This document shows positions 48,140 to 56,508 of a DNA stretch of 61,495 nucleotides, one piece after another; position 1 is the first letter of the stretch, and each line of letters starts with the position of its first letter. The position numbers and the translations under genes are program-made. The stretch is from UBA922 sp964571295. Lineage in GTDB: Bacteria; Patescibacteriota; Patescibacteriia; Magasanikbacterales; UBA922. The stretch lies in NCBI GenBank assembly GCA_964571295.1, contig CAZNAO010000002.1, forward strand, positions 1 through 61,495, written 5' to 3'. Below the pieces are notes generated by a model. It worked only from the letters and a program-made list of their open reading frames with translations. It had not been told where the DNA came from and searched no databases.

Positions 48140-48643
48140 ATGCAACTCCCCTATCGTAAGCCCGGAAAATACAGTCAGGCTCCGTTTGACCCCTACCTCA
48201 CCCAGGAGAAATACGACGAACTTTCTCGAAAACTTGAACGCCTTTTCCAGAAACGCCCGCTTGCCGCACAAGAAGTAGGACGGCTTGCTGAGCTTGGGGA
48301 TTTTTCAGAAAATGTCGAATATCAACTCGCTAAAGGACGTTTGCGACGAATCAATGAACAGATACTCATCCTCGAAAATCAGCTCAAACAGGCAAAAGTC
48401 ATCCGTACCGATCACTCTTCCCCTTTTGTAGAACTCGGTGACACGCTGGAAGTCGTGGTAAACGGTACCACAAAAACACTTACCATTCTTGGATCTTCTG
48501 AAACCGATCCTACCCGCGGAATTATTTCCCAACATTCACCAATCGGTACCGCATTACTTGGGAAACGAATTGGAGAAACTGTTGCCATTCCGATCGGGAA
48601 ACGGACCGTCACCTATACGATCACATCAAAAAAGCGCCTGTAA
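48140..48643 (+). CDS. GreA/GreB-family transcription elongation factor
   Basis: 167 aa. The N-terminal coiled coil carries L-A-E-L-G-D-F-S-E-N-V-E-Y-Q-L-A-K-G, matching the acidic tip G-D-x-S-E-N-x-E-Y-x-A-A-K of Gre factors that stimulates transcript cleavage. The C-terminal FKBP-like domain has V-E-L-G-D-T-L-E-V and S-P-I-G-T-A-L-L-G-K. The 15 residues before the coiled coil (P-Y-R-K-P-G-K-Y-S) are unusual for GreA. It rescues stalled RNA polymerase. Confidence 0.93.
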   Translation: MQLPYRKPGKYSQAPFDPYLTQEKYDELSRKLERLFQKRPLAAQEVGRLAELGDFSENVEYQLAKGRLRRINEQILILENQLKQAKVIRTDHSSPFVELGDTLEVVVNGTTKTLTILGSSETDPTRGIISQHSPIGTALLGKRIGETVAIPIGKRTVTYTITSKKRL

Positions 48644-48654
48644 GCGCTTTTTTT
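48628..48654. terminator. Bidirectional terminator
   Basis: AAAAAAGCGC-CTGT-AAGCGCTTTTTTT, spanning the end of the greA-like gene and the convergent LCP gene. Confidence 0.85.
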
Positions 48655-49855
48655 AATTTTGTTCGATTTCCCGGGACAAAAGCAGTTTACCTTTCTCTGC
48701 CCATTCAACAAATCCTCCGTGCTCCATTTCAAGAATATAATCGCTCACGATCGTTTTGCGGTCCGCAGGATCCGCATCTGTCTCTAGATATTTCTCGATA
48801 CAATCGTATTGGAATTCCAATCGTTCCTGTTCGTCTTCAATCTGAAGCCACAAATTATTTTCAAATGCCCAGGTAATAAATTCAGGGTCGTCTTTCTTTT
48901 CTTTAATCATCATTCGTAAACTCTCCTGGATCGCTGCTACATTATTACCACTATAGTCGTCTTTTGACAGATACCCCTTGATCGGTTCCATGGTTTTTTG
49001 CAAATATTCATTCAACTGATCTGGGATGTACGGGATATCCGCGACTGTATGTGCTGGTCGCATCGCAAGCGTGATTTTTTCTGGATTTTCTGAAATTTTC
49101 ATATTCGAGAGGGTGCGTACGATAGTTTCCGCCTCATCAAATGTGAGATCAGTTTGTATGATTTTGTAGATAATGTAATGAAGTACGGCGTCGATTTTTC
49201 CTGGGTCATCCGGAATATAATCAATAAGCATACGCTTGATAAAGGTCGAGTGATTGTGCGCACGCTGCGGCTCACCAATTTGATATACATGGCGCTGACG
49301 AAGCCACTGCAGAGTCTCAGTTGTCGGTAATCGGAGACTCCGAAGGATTCCTAATGTTTCAGAAAATCCAACAATGACAACATAATCAGCTTTCTGTCCC
49401 AGAATTTTTTCGATCTGCGTGATACCATATTCGATCCCACCGAATCCGCACGCATTCGATACATAATAATCGCTTGAAGTGGTCCCAGCACCCGGAGGCA
49501 ACGGCGAATAGGTACCGCGCGGAACTGCAGTAATGGTCACCTGTTCTTTTTTTGTATCAATCGAAACCATCTGAATCACATCACAGTGTCCAGCGGTCTG
49601 ACCTACGCGTTTATCAAGACCAAGCAACAGTACCCGTACGATACCATCATCCCCAAATGGATCCGAATCCTTAGTGGTATCTTTTTCCATTTTTGCCCGC
49701 CGAGCTGACAGCACCCTCTCGATTGCTTCTTCTTGTGCCCGTACCACCGCACGCCCATCGTCCCCTGCTTTAAACCATAACAATGCCTTATACCCATACC
49801 AGGCCAGGACTCCAATTATCAGAATACCGAGAATAATTATTAGTGTTTTTTTCAT
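48653..49855 (-). CDS. LytR-CpsA-Psr (LCP)-family protein
   Basis: 400 aa with one N-terminal membrane anchor (I-I-I-L-G-I-L-I-I-G-V-L-A-W). Core LCP motifs are recognisable: V-L-L-L-G-L-D-K-R, C-D-V-I-Q-M-V-S-I-D, V-T-I-T-A-V-P-R-G-T-Y, and G-I-E-Y-G-I-T-Q-I-E. LCP enzymes attach glycopolymers to peptidoglycan from lipid carriers. The C-terminal 170 residues, helical and acidic, are not part of the usual domain. It fits the envelope theme of the glycosyltransferases and O-antigen-ligase-like protein, though it is not clustered with them. Confidence 0.82.
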   Translation of the reverse strand: MKKTLIIILGILIIGVLAWYGYKALLWFKAGDDGRAVVRAQEEAIERVLSARRAKMEKDTTKDSDPFGDDGIVRVLLLGLDKRVGQTAGHCDVIQMVSIDTKKEQVTITAVPRGTYSPLPPGAGTTSSDYYVSNACGFGGIEYGITQIEKILGQKADYVVIVGFSETLGILRSLRLPTTETLQWLRQRHVYQIGEPQRAHNHSTFIKRMLIDYIPDDPGKIDAVLHYIIYKIIQTDLTFDEAETIVRTLSNMKISENPEKITLAMRPAHTVADIPYIPDQLNEYLQKTMEPIKGYLSKDDYSGNNVAAIQESLRMMIKEKKDDPEFITWAFENNLWLQIEDEQERLEFQYDCIEKYLETDADPADRKTIVSDYILEMEHGGFVEWAEKGKLLLSREIEQN

Positions 49856-49919
49856 GCAAACTATCCTACTATTTTTGGTTCAAAAAGACAACTGCCGTAC
49901 TGTGCATGTCTTGTGTATC

Positions 49920-49994
49920 AAAAAACCACCCATCGTTTGTAGTAAGTATATCCCTATTGCATACTTACCACAATCGAAGTGTGGGTGGTTTTTT
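49920..49994. terminator. Long-stem bidirectional terminator
   Basis: AAAAAACCACCCA (49920-49932) pairs with TGGGTGGTTTTTT (49982-49994); inside, GTAAGTAT pairs with ATACTTAC. It ends the 2H gene on the minus strand. Confidence 0.8.
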
Positions 49995-50043
49995 GCACGC
50001 ACACCTCGATTAGTGTACGAACCTTAGCCCGTATCGTGTTCCA

Positions 50044-50739
50044 TCACAGCGGAAAACGGTGATGCACGACGAAATTCATGCCCTTCTGATTGAGCTCGTA
50101 GGACACGATGTCGACCGCGGAGAAGACATTGTCCCGCTGCACGATCGGGCACGTCTCCACGATACGCGCCAGCTCGCTCTTCTCGAGGATCTCGGGTGAG
50201 ACCAGCTCAGTGAAGCGTGCGAGTGTCATGTGCACTCCCCACGGTTCGACCGGCAGCACACCTCGCACCCTAACCCTCTCGAGCATGAACGACATCATCT
50301 CGATCAGTTCAGAAGCAGGGTACGCTGTCACGAGTGCCGTTGTCCGATTGAAAATCGCACGGTTGAGTTTGCTCATGAGACGGCTCTTGTCGTGACTCGC
50401 CCACTGTTGCACAGTCTCCTCGACCGCATCATGGAAGATGTCCACGAGACGATCTTTTTCTTCGTCACTTCCCGGTACATCCGTGACCGTGACCGTAGTA
50501 TGGAGATCGGTCGGTCGGTAGACGAGCACCGACGGAAGTACCCGCTTCATGTCGAGAGTCCATTGTGCGAACTCTTGCATGATCGACACCTGCGGACGCA
50601 GGACGATCCCGACACCACTCGCACGGTTCTGGTACGCCGGGTCGGGCACGAGTCCTTCCTTGATCGCATCCCGGTATCCGAACCATAATTTCTGATGGAT
50701 TTTCTCCTGGTGCTGCACGAACTCGGGGTAGTTGAGCAC
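50044..50739 (-). CDS. 2H phosphoesterase-like protein
   Basis: 231 aa from a GTG at 50739 with AAGGAAGG six bases upstream. Two H-x-T-x motifs at L-H-T-T-V-T-V near residue 102 and V-H-M-T-L-A-R near residue 182 define the 2H fold (RNA ligase/cyclic phosphodiesterase group). It would act on 2',3'-cyclic phosphates or similar RNA ends or nucleotides; substrate unknown. GC-rich with C-ending codons, unlike the AT-richer LCP and DUF6629 genes beside it, suggesting separate origin. Own promoter and terminator. Confidence 0.85.
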   Translation of the reverse strand: MLNYPEFVQHQEKIHQKLWFGYRDAIKEGLVPDPAYQNRASGVGIVLRPQVSIMQEFAQWTLDMKRVLPSVLVYRPTDLHTTVTVTDVPGSDEEKDRLVDIFHDAVEETVQQWASHDKSRLMSKLNRAIFNRTTALVTAYPASELIEMMSFMLERVRVRGVLPVEPWGVHMTLARFTELVSPEILEKSELARIVETCPIVQRDNVFSAVDIVSYELNQKGMNFVVHHRFPL

Positions 50740-50785
50740 GATTTACCTTCCTTTTTGGGTTGTGAGTGTCTTTTCGGACTATATG

Positions 50786-50814
50786 TATCTATCACGTCAA
50801 CCTTATTTTGTCAA
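50786..50814 (-). promoter_or_regulatory. Promoter for the 2H gene
   Basis: Minus strand TTGACA (50809-50814), 17-bp spacer, TAGATA (50786-50791). Confidence 0.65.
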
Positions 50815-50828
50815 GCTATGGATATATC

Positions 50829-50855
50829 AAAAAATGCCTCTGATAGGCATTTTTA
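50829..50855. terminator. Terminator
   Basis: AAAAAATGCCT-CTGAT-AGGCATTTTT, downstream of the DUF6629 gene on the minus strand and just upstream of the 2H promoter. Confidence 0.85.
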
Positions 50856-50876
50856 CTAATACGAAAGAAGTCAATC

Positions 50877-51530
50877 CTAGGATTTTACTTTTCTCTCTTT
50901 CTTTTGGATTTCTTTTCCCGTGACAATCAAATAAATCAATACGCTCACTATTGCCGCAAAAAAACACCAGACTGACGTAAAATTTTCATAATACAGCCAC
51001 GACGCAATAAATGCCGAAACTGCCATTACGGAAAATACTACTTTGACCATATATCTGCTCGACATTACTCCCGCCCCGACCGTCACGAGTATATAGATTA
51101 TTGCAGCCACCATGCTATAAGGAGCCGAATAGTTATAATAGATACACTGATTCACCACTGATGCAGGTGTAGGATTCAGAAGAAAATTAGCATATAAATA
51201 TATGCCGAGCGCCGTACCTACGAGACACGCGGCCGTAAGCACCTTTCGCCGCCACCCAAACGGCTCAATACTGCGCACCGCAAATGGGACGAATGCCGGC
51301 CACCAGAATAGTGCAAAAAATAAAAACAGTGAACTTAATAACAACGTGTCTTTACCCGTCCCTCCGATACTCAACCACAACCCACCTTCGACTGCCTGCT
51401 GAATTGCAAAGACGAGTGGCAGTGTTGCGAGTGGAAGCATTTTCTTTTCTTTTGTCCGTATAATTGCAGCTATCCCAGTCGCGCCGAGCACGGCGCTTGC
51501 GGTAAAACTTGCAGCAGCTGAAAAACACAT
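50877..51530 (-). CDS. DUF6629-family membrane protein
   Basis: 217 aa, about seven transmembrane segments. It starts M-C-F-S-A-A-A-S-F, the signature N-terminus of this family, and has A-I-Q-Q-A-V-E-G-G-L-W near residue 45 and a W-W-P-A-F-V-P-F-A-V segment. Function is unknown; the topology recalls small sensory or transport proteins. It starts 9 bp after the large surface protein gene on the same strand, so the two may be co-transcribed. Confidence 0.85.
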   Translation of the reverse strand: MCFSAAASFTASAVLGATGIAAIIRTKEKKMLPLATLPLVFAIQQAVEGGLWLSIGGTGKDTLLLSSLFLFFALFWWPAFVPFAVRSIEPFGWRRKVLTAACLVGTALGIYLYANFLLNPTPASVVNQCIYYNYSAPYSMVAAIIYILVTVGAGVMSSRYMVKVVFSVMAVSAFIASWLYYENFTSVWCFFAAIVSVLIYLIVTGKEIQKKERKVKS

Positions 51531-51539
51531 AGATAGAGC

Positions 51540-54500
51540 TTAGTTACACGCGGCTGCATTCAGTGCGGCACGGGTCGCGGGTCCGATATACCCAACCTGT
51601 TCGATACCCTGAGCTTTCTGGAAACGAAGTACAGCATCTCTCGTGAGAGGACCAAAAAATGCGGTCGGTATATGAGAAAAATATGATGCTTTGGTTAATA
51701 ATGTCTGTGCCATTCGAACCGAATCATTGGTCATACCATACGTAAGGGTCTGCTCGGTCCTGAGGCAGGCAGCACTACCACCCTCCCTTCGTGTGGCAGT
51801 GGATTCTCGTGTTGACCCATTACACGAACCTTCGTGTATCTGTTTTATTTTTGCAAGACTCGTCGTGTAGATATACCCTGTTCCTTTAAAAATACCCCAT
51901 GGTGCCAAGACATCGGCTGCATTTTTTTCTTGCCACCGGATCACCGCATCGACATCAATTTTTTCATAGATTCCATTAATCGGAAGTTGTGTCCCCTCAT
52001 ACGTATTCAAAAATTTTTCCAGAAGACGCACATCATCAGGATTATTAGTAGTTCCGAATTTTACCGGATTATGCAGGTATACTTCTACCGCACAGGCAAG
52101 AGTGGGAGGAGACACCACCACCGATGTCTCCGTGAGTGTAATCGTGTCAGAAATTACCAACGTACCCCCATCTCCTGACCGAAGCTTTACATATACCGTT
52201 TTCATTCCCGGTGTCGCACTGAGCGTGTATGGATATGAATTTGCAAATTGCACAAAAGTAGCGTTTTCAAATTTAGGATCTTCGCTTATTGCCATTTCTA
52301 CTGCATTAGTCGCACTGACGGAAAGCGTGACACTTCTTTCAGAAGTTTCCGCTGCTCCTGTATTTATTTCAAGTGCACCAGTAGAGGTAGTTGCTCTGGT
52401 AATTTTCGGAATACTTGGTGGAGTGAAGGTGCTGCCAGAAGAAACCGGCTGACCGAATAATCCAAAAATGGAAAAACTGTTCGAGGTGCAACTGATCGTA
52501 TTTGCCGCGGTATCCGTCGTACAATTTTCGAGTTTTTGCCACGAACTATTATGGTAATGATAGAGTGCAAGTGTCGTCTCACGCAGACCGAGAATATCGG
52601 CATCGGAGTACGTATAGGTAATCGTCACTGGGGCATCAAACGAATCAAGTACGGTTGTACCATTGATGATCGCTTTCGCATCGAATACAACCGGACCCAC
52701 TTTTTCCGCACGCGTAAACGGCATACCGGTCGCACTGAGAGCCTGGGTTCCGGATAATGCGTGCACTTGAATTACAACCGAATCTGAGGACGTGGTGATA
52801 TTTGCCGGAAACGTAAACTGTATTGCCGAATTCTGTTCCGAAAGTCCCGTCGAACCTCCCGAGGCTGTAGTGATAGGAGTAGAGGTCGCGGCTGATACCG
52901 ATGCCTGCCCCGTACAGCCGGATGTCATAAATACTCCATCAGCATCAGTCGAAGTCGAGACATTTCCCCAGCGATCACGTGATTCCACTTTGTAGTAATA
53001 GGTCGTACAAGAAATAAGCGAGGAGACCGGTGAGCCGTGCGTATACACGCGCGTACTCGTATTTATTTCATTCGTACTCATATAACTTGAGGTTGGTGTA
53101 ATCGTATAATACACCCTGCTCGATGCTGATTCATTGGTATTCCAGCTGATAGTTGCCGTGGTCGCACCCGTGACTGCTGCCACATTGGTAATAATAGGCG
53201 CCACATGTTCCTCGATCAAAACCGTAACTAGAATCGTATCCGTTCCCCCGATACCGTCCGACGCTTCGACTACAAAACTATCTTCTCCACTATAGTCTTC
53301 AACCGGAATATAAGTGACCGTAATACTATCTCCCACACCGGTCGAACTGACAGTGCCATGGGATGCAGCACCTGACACACTCCATGAAATACTGTGATAA
53401 TCAGGATCAGTCGCGTTCAAGGTCAATGAAAACGGAACCGGGTCGGCATTCATATCCATCGTCACTTCGACTTCGCCACCTTCGGTAATTTCCGGAGGAT
53501 TATTGATATCGGTAAATCCGATACTTCGGAAGGTTGCATTGCTTTCATCATATCCGTCAAATACTACAAATTCAACCATTCGTGAGTCGGATACGGGCTC
53601 GGTACTGCTGTTCATATATCGTACCGACCGAAGTGCAGCCTGGTAATTGGCGAGTGTTGAGGTGCCGGTAAGATACAATACACCACTCACGAACGTTCCA
53701 CTGATGCCATTCTGATTGATGAATATAAGGCTGTCTTCCTCCGACTCGTAATTGTCCGTAATAGCAATCGTCGAACTTACGATCTCGTCTGAGTCAACAT
53801 CAGTAATGGTTACCGCGTCGTCAATAATGACCCCTCCTGATCCAGTAACATATTGCATTTCTGGACGCGTAACCGCAGGAAACAGCGATGCCTGCGGAAT
53901 CACTGTCATGCCCTGACCCGGGTATTGCCATTGCAGAATTGCCACTTCCCCACCTCCCCGTTCATAGAATTCAAATCGGATATCATGCATTGAATCAGCC
54001 TCGAAGGTGACCGGTGTTGCATAATCAAGAGTCGTACCATGCAACGTCCAGTTGTCGAGTACCAATTCTCCATCGATCCACAACCGGACCCCATCGTCGC
54101 TATACGTAGTAAAAATAAACTCACCGCTTACCGGAGCTTTCACCTGTCCGGTCCACCTGACACTGAAATTTTCCACATCCAGTCCTGGAACGCCAAAATT
54201 ATTTTCAAAATTTACTGTGCTATCGATTCTCTGATACGTCGGCCCCGTAAGATCCCATTCATTGATATAGTATGTCGCACTCAACCCAATTCCTGTGGGA
54301 CCGCTCAGGGTCTGAAGCACGGGAGCGTCATTGACTGCAGTAATCGGTATCGTCACAGTTGATGAAGGAGAATTGACAGCGCCATCATGCGGATCAACAA
54401 CTACATATACGAAAAAAGCATCGGTGTCACGACCTGCGTCTGGTCTAAACCTGAAATCAATCGTATCAGTATTTAAACTAAGTGTGGTGCCCGCAGTTCC

Positions 54501-54809
54501 CAACCCAATACTACTACCATCTCCCGTCCACAGTGTCCCTCCGGTTACACTAATAATACGTATTGCTGATGGCGCACCACCTTCAGGATCGACTAAATTG
54601 GGCACAATCAATCTAATATTTGAGCTTTCCGGCTGTACTGCATCTTCATTGATACTCACCGGACTCTCATCGATCGGACTGACCACGGTCGTATTGCCGC
54701 CCGCCTCGGGTGCTGCGGCGCGTACCACTCCTACGCCGATATTCAAAAAGCAGAGTGAGAATATCGTTACGACGCTTATCATGCGCACTAATAGTTTGCG
54801 ATTTTTCAT
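51540..54809 (-). CDS. Large secreted surface protein (PA14, cadherin-like, FnIII, peptidoglycan-binding)
   Basis: 1089 aa from ATG 54809, which starts a signal peptide (V-T-I-F-S-L-C-F-L-N-I-G-V-G-V-V-R-A). Order: cadherin-like repeat about 45-160; PA14 domain about 173-315 (G-L-S-A-T-Y-Y, S-D-D-G-V-R-L-W-I-D-G); further cadherin-like repeats to about 560; FnIII about 575-660; a beta domain; two peptidoglycan-binding domains in the last 160 residues (F-G-P-L-T-R-D-A-V-L-R-F-Q-K-A-Q-G near the end). PA14 binds glycans in other proteins, so a wall-attached adhesin is likely. Confidence 0.9.
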   Translation of the reverse strand: MKNRKLLVRMISVVTIFSLCFLNIGVGVVRAAAPEAGGNTTVVSPIDESPVSINEDAVQPESSNIRLIVPNLVDPEGGAPSAIRIISVTGGTLWTGDGSSIGLGTAGTTLSLNTDTIDFRFRPDAGRDTDAFFVYVVVDPHDGAVNSPSSTVTIPITAVNDAPVLQTLSGPTGIGLSATYYINEWDLTGPTYQRIDSTVNFENNFGVPGLDVENFSVRWTGQVKAPVSGEFIFTTYSDDGVRLWIDGELVLDNWTLHGTTLDYATPVTFEADSMHDIRFEFYERGGGEVAILQWQYPGQGMTVIPQASLFPAVTRPEMQYVTGSGGVIIDDAVTITDVDSDEIVSSTIAITDNYESEEDSLIFINQNGISGTFVSGVLYLTGTSTLANYQAALRSVRYMNSSTEPVSDSRMVEFVVFDGYDESNATFRSIGFTDINNPPEITEGGEVEVTMDMNADPVPFSLTLNATDPDYHSISWSVSGAASHGTVSSTGVGDSITVTYIPVEDYSGEDSFVVEASDGIGGTDTILVTVLIEEHVAPIITNVAAVTGATTATISWNTNESASSRVYYTITPTSSYMSTNEINTSTRVYTHGSPVSSLISCTTYYYKVESRDRWGNVSTSTDADGVFMTSGCTGQASVSAATSTPITTASGGSTGLSEQNSAIQFTFPANITTSSDSVVIQVHALSGTQALSATGMPFTRAEKVGPVVFDAKAIINGTTVLDSFDAPVTITYTYSDADILGLRETTLALYHYHNSSWQKLENCTTDTAANTISCTSNSFSIFGLFGQPVSSGSTFTPPSIPKITRATTSTGALEINTGAAETSERSVTLSVSATNAVEMAISEDPKFENATFVQFANSYPYTLSATPGMKTVYVKLRSGDGGTLVISDTITLTETSVVVSPPTLACAVEVYLHNPVKFGTTNNPDDVRLLEKFLNTYEGTQLPINGIYEKIDVDAVIRWQEKNAADVLAPWGIFKGTGYIYTTSLAKIKQIHEGSCNGSTRESTATRREGGSAACLRTEQTLTYGMTNDSVRMAQTLLTKASYFSHIPTAFFGPLTRDAVLRFQKAQGIEQVGYIGPATRAALNAAACN

Positions 54810-54875
54810 AGGTGCACATAGTATACCACAAATCATCCATAGTTTATGGACACCGATGTGGATGAATGTATATAT

Positions 54876-54900
54876 TAAAACACCTCCCGAAAGAGGTGTG
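54876..54900 (-). terminator. Terminator after terC
   Basis: Minus strand CACACCTC-TTTCG-GGAGGTGTTTTAATAT, 60 bp past the TerC stop. Confidence 0.8.
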
Positions 54901-54962
54901 AGATTCAGCACAAAGAGCACCTCTTCGACGATTCCGGTGACGGAACCAGAGAACGGCGAATA

Positions 54963-55886
54963 CTATATCTTCTTCGGAAAAATAACCGAGAGCAATAGTG
55001 AGAATCCGAGCGCTGACATGATCACACTGAACGACACTACGGACGAAAGATGGATGTGGAATAATCCCGCAAGCATCTTCAATCCGATGAAGATGAGGAT
55101 AAATGACAACCCTTTCTGCAGGTAATGGAACCGGTGAACAACACCTTCGATCAGGAAGAAGAGTGATCGAAGTCCCATAATCGCGAAGATGTTTGAGGTG
55201 AAGACAATAAACGGATCCTGGGAGATCGAGAATGCCGCAGGGATGGAATCTACCGCAAAGATGATATCCGTCGCCTCTACGAGGAGTACGATCATGAAGA
55301 GGACTGTCGCATGACGCTTGCCATTTTCCTTCAGGAAGAATTTGCCATCATGGTAATTGGTACTGAATCTGAATAGTTTCTTTGCGAATTTCAATATCGC
55401 ATGGTCATGAAAATCCGCATGCTCTTCTTTCTTGTCCCAGAAGAGTTTGACACCGGTATAGAGAAGAATCGCTCCAAAGATATAGAGTACCCAGTGGAAC
55501 TGACTGATAATAAACGCTCCCAATCCGATGAATATCGCACGGAATACGATCGCGCCCATGATACCCCAGAACAATACCTTGTGGTAATACTTTTCCTCGA
55601 GCCCGAAGAAGTTGAAAATAAGCAGGATGACAAAGAGATTATCGACTGAAAGCATCTTCTCGGTCACGTATGCGCTCATGAAGGTAATTGCTGCGTCGCC
55701 ACTCATGAATGCCCAGATGAGCCCTGCAAATGCTACTGAGGTGCCGATCCAGAACATCGACTGCAAGAATGCGGATTTGATTGAGATCTTGTGCGCTTTT
55801 CGATTGAAGTATCCAAGATCTAAGGCTAAAAACCCGACAACAATAACCGCAAATACGATAAACAGATTGAGCTCGGTGAGGAGCAT
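54963..55886 (-). CDS. TerC/Alx-family membrane protein
   Basis: 307 aa, about nine membrane segments. V-T-E-K-M-L-S-V-D-N-L-F-V-I and V-E-A-T-D-I-I-F-A-V-D-S-I-P-A carry the paired acidic motifs of TerC/Alx proteins, recently connected with Mn2+ export and metalation of secreted enzymes. No yybP-ykoY-like leader was evident in the short upstream region. Monocistronic. Confidence 0.93.
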   Translation of the reverse strand: MLLTELNLFIVFAVIVVGFLALDLGYFNRKAHKISIKSAFLQSMFWIGTSVAFAGLIWAFMSGDAAITFMSAYVTEKMLSVDNLFVILLIFNFFGLEEKYYHKVLFWGIMGAIVFRAIFIGLGAFIISQFHWVLYIFGAILLYTGVKLFWDKKEEHADFHDHAILKFAKKLFRFSTNYHDGKFFLKENGKRHATVLFMIVLLVEATDIIFAVDSIPAAFSISQDPFIVFTSNIFAIMGLRSLFFLIEGVVHRFHYLQKGLSFILIFIGLKMLAGLFHIHLSSVVSFSVIMSALGFSLLLSVIFPKKI

Positions 55887-55977
55887 AGATCATGTGTTCA
55901 AGATGGAAATTTGAATGAAGGAAAGTATAGCAGAGAACTAAACAATAATCAATGCATTGCATTATTACTATATAACT

Positions 55978-56013
55978 AAAAAGAATACACTCTTTTGCAT
56001 GTATTCTTTTTTA
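55978..56013. terminator. Terminator-like hairpin
   Basis: AAAAAGAATACA / TGTATTCTTTTTT, 12-bp stem, between terC and the recombinase remnant. Confidence 0.75.
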
Positions 56014-56079
56014 TCGCTCGGGCGACTGGACGACGTTAAAACTTTGGTACCTACTATTACCGCATCTCGTGTCGAGTGA

Positions 56080-56496
56080 GAGGCCCCACATACCCGCTCG
56101 CCGGAATATTCCAACTTAATTGATGATACGCTCTACAAGAGTAAAATTGAGGCTTTAAACAATGAGCAAGTATCGCTTGAGACCCAGCGAACACGATTAC
56201 TTGAAAAAGCAACCTATAACCCTTCTCGCACTTTGGAACGCATCAAAGAGGTATTTTTAACTGCAAATACAGCCAAAAAAGAATTTCTTACTGCAGAAAA
56301 TAACAAACGAAGACAATTACTTGGAATTTTACTTTGGAACCATTTAATTGTAGATCAAAAAATCGCTAAAACTACATTCAAAGCTCCCTATTCGTATATA
56401 GCAAAAACCACCCAAAAGGGTGATTTTGCAACAATGCTCGGGGACAGGGATTCGAACCCCGATAGCTGGGACCAAAACCCAGAGTCCTACCATTAG
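56080..56496 (+). pseudogene. Truncated large serine recombinase remnant
   Basis: Open frame of 138 codons after an in-frame stop at 56077, with no credible start. From about 56110 it reads like the C-terminal end of a large serine recombinase: D-D-T-L-Y-K-S-K-I-E-A-L, then F-L-T-A-E-N-N-K-R-R-Q-L-L-G-I-L-L-W-N, and K-I-A-K-T-T-F-K-A-P-Y-S-Y-I-A-K-T. The catalytic and DNA-binding domains are missing. The last residues (G-D-R-D-S-N-P-D) are the antisense of tRNA-Gln(UUG), so the frame runs into the tRNA gene, a usual insertion target. Decayed integrated element. Confidence 0.75.
56403..56427 (-). terminator. Terminator after tRNA-Gln(UUG)
   Basis: AAACCACCC-AAAA-GGGTGATTTT, 10 bp downstream of the tRNA on the minus strand. 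Confidence 0.75.
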
Positions 56497-56507
56497 ACGA
56501 TCCCCGA
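56437..56507 (-). tRNA. tRNA-Gln (anticodon UUG)
   Basis: 71 nt. Same acceptor, D- and T-arms as tRNA-Gln(CUG) at 30019; anticodon stem CTGGG/CCCAG with loop TTTTGGT gives anticodon TTG. Discriminator G. CCA not encoded. The 3' end is overlapped in antisense by the recombinase remnant. Confidence 0.97.
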
Positions 56508-56508
56508 A

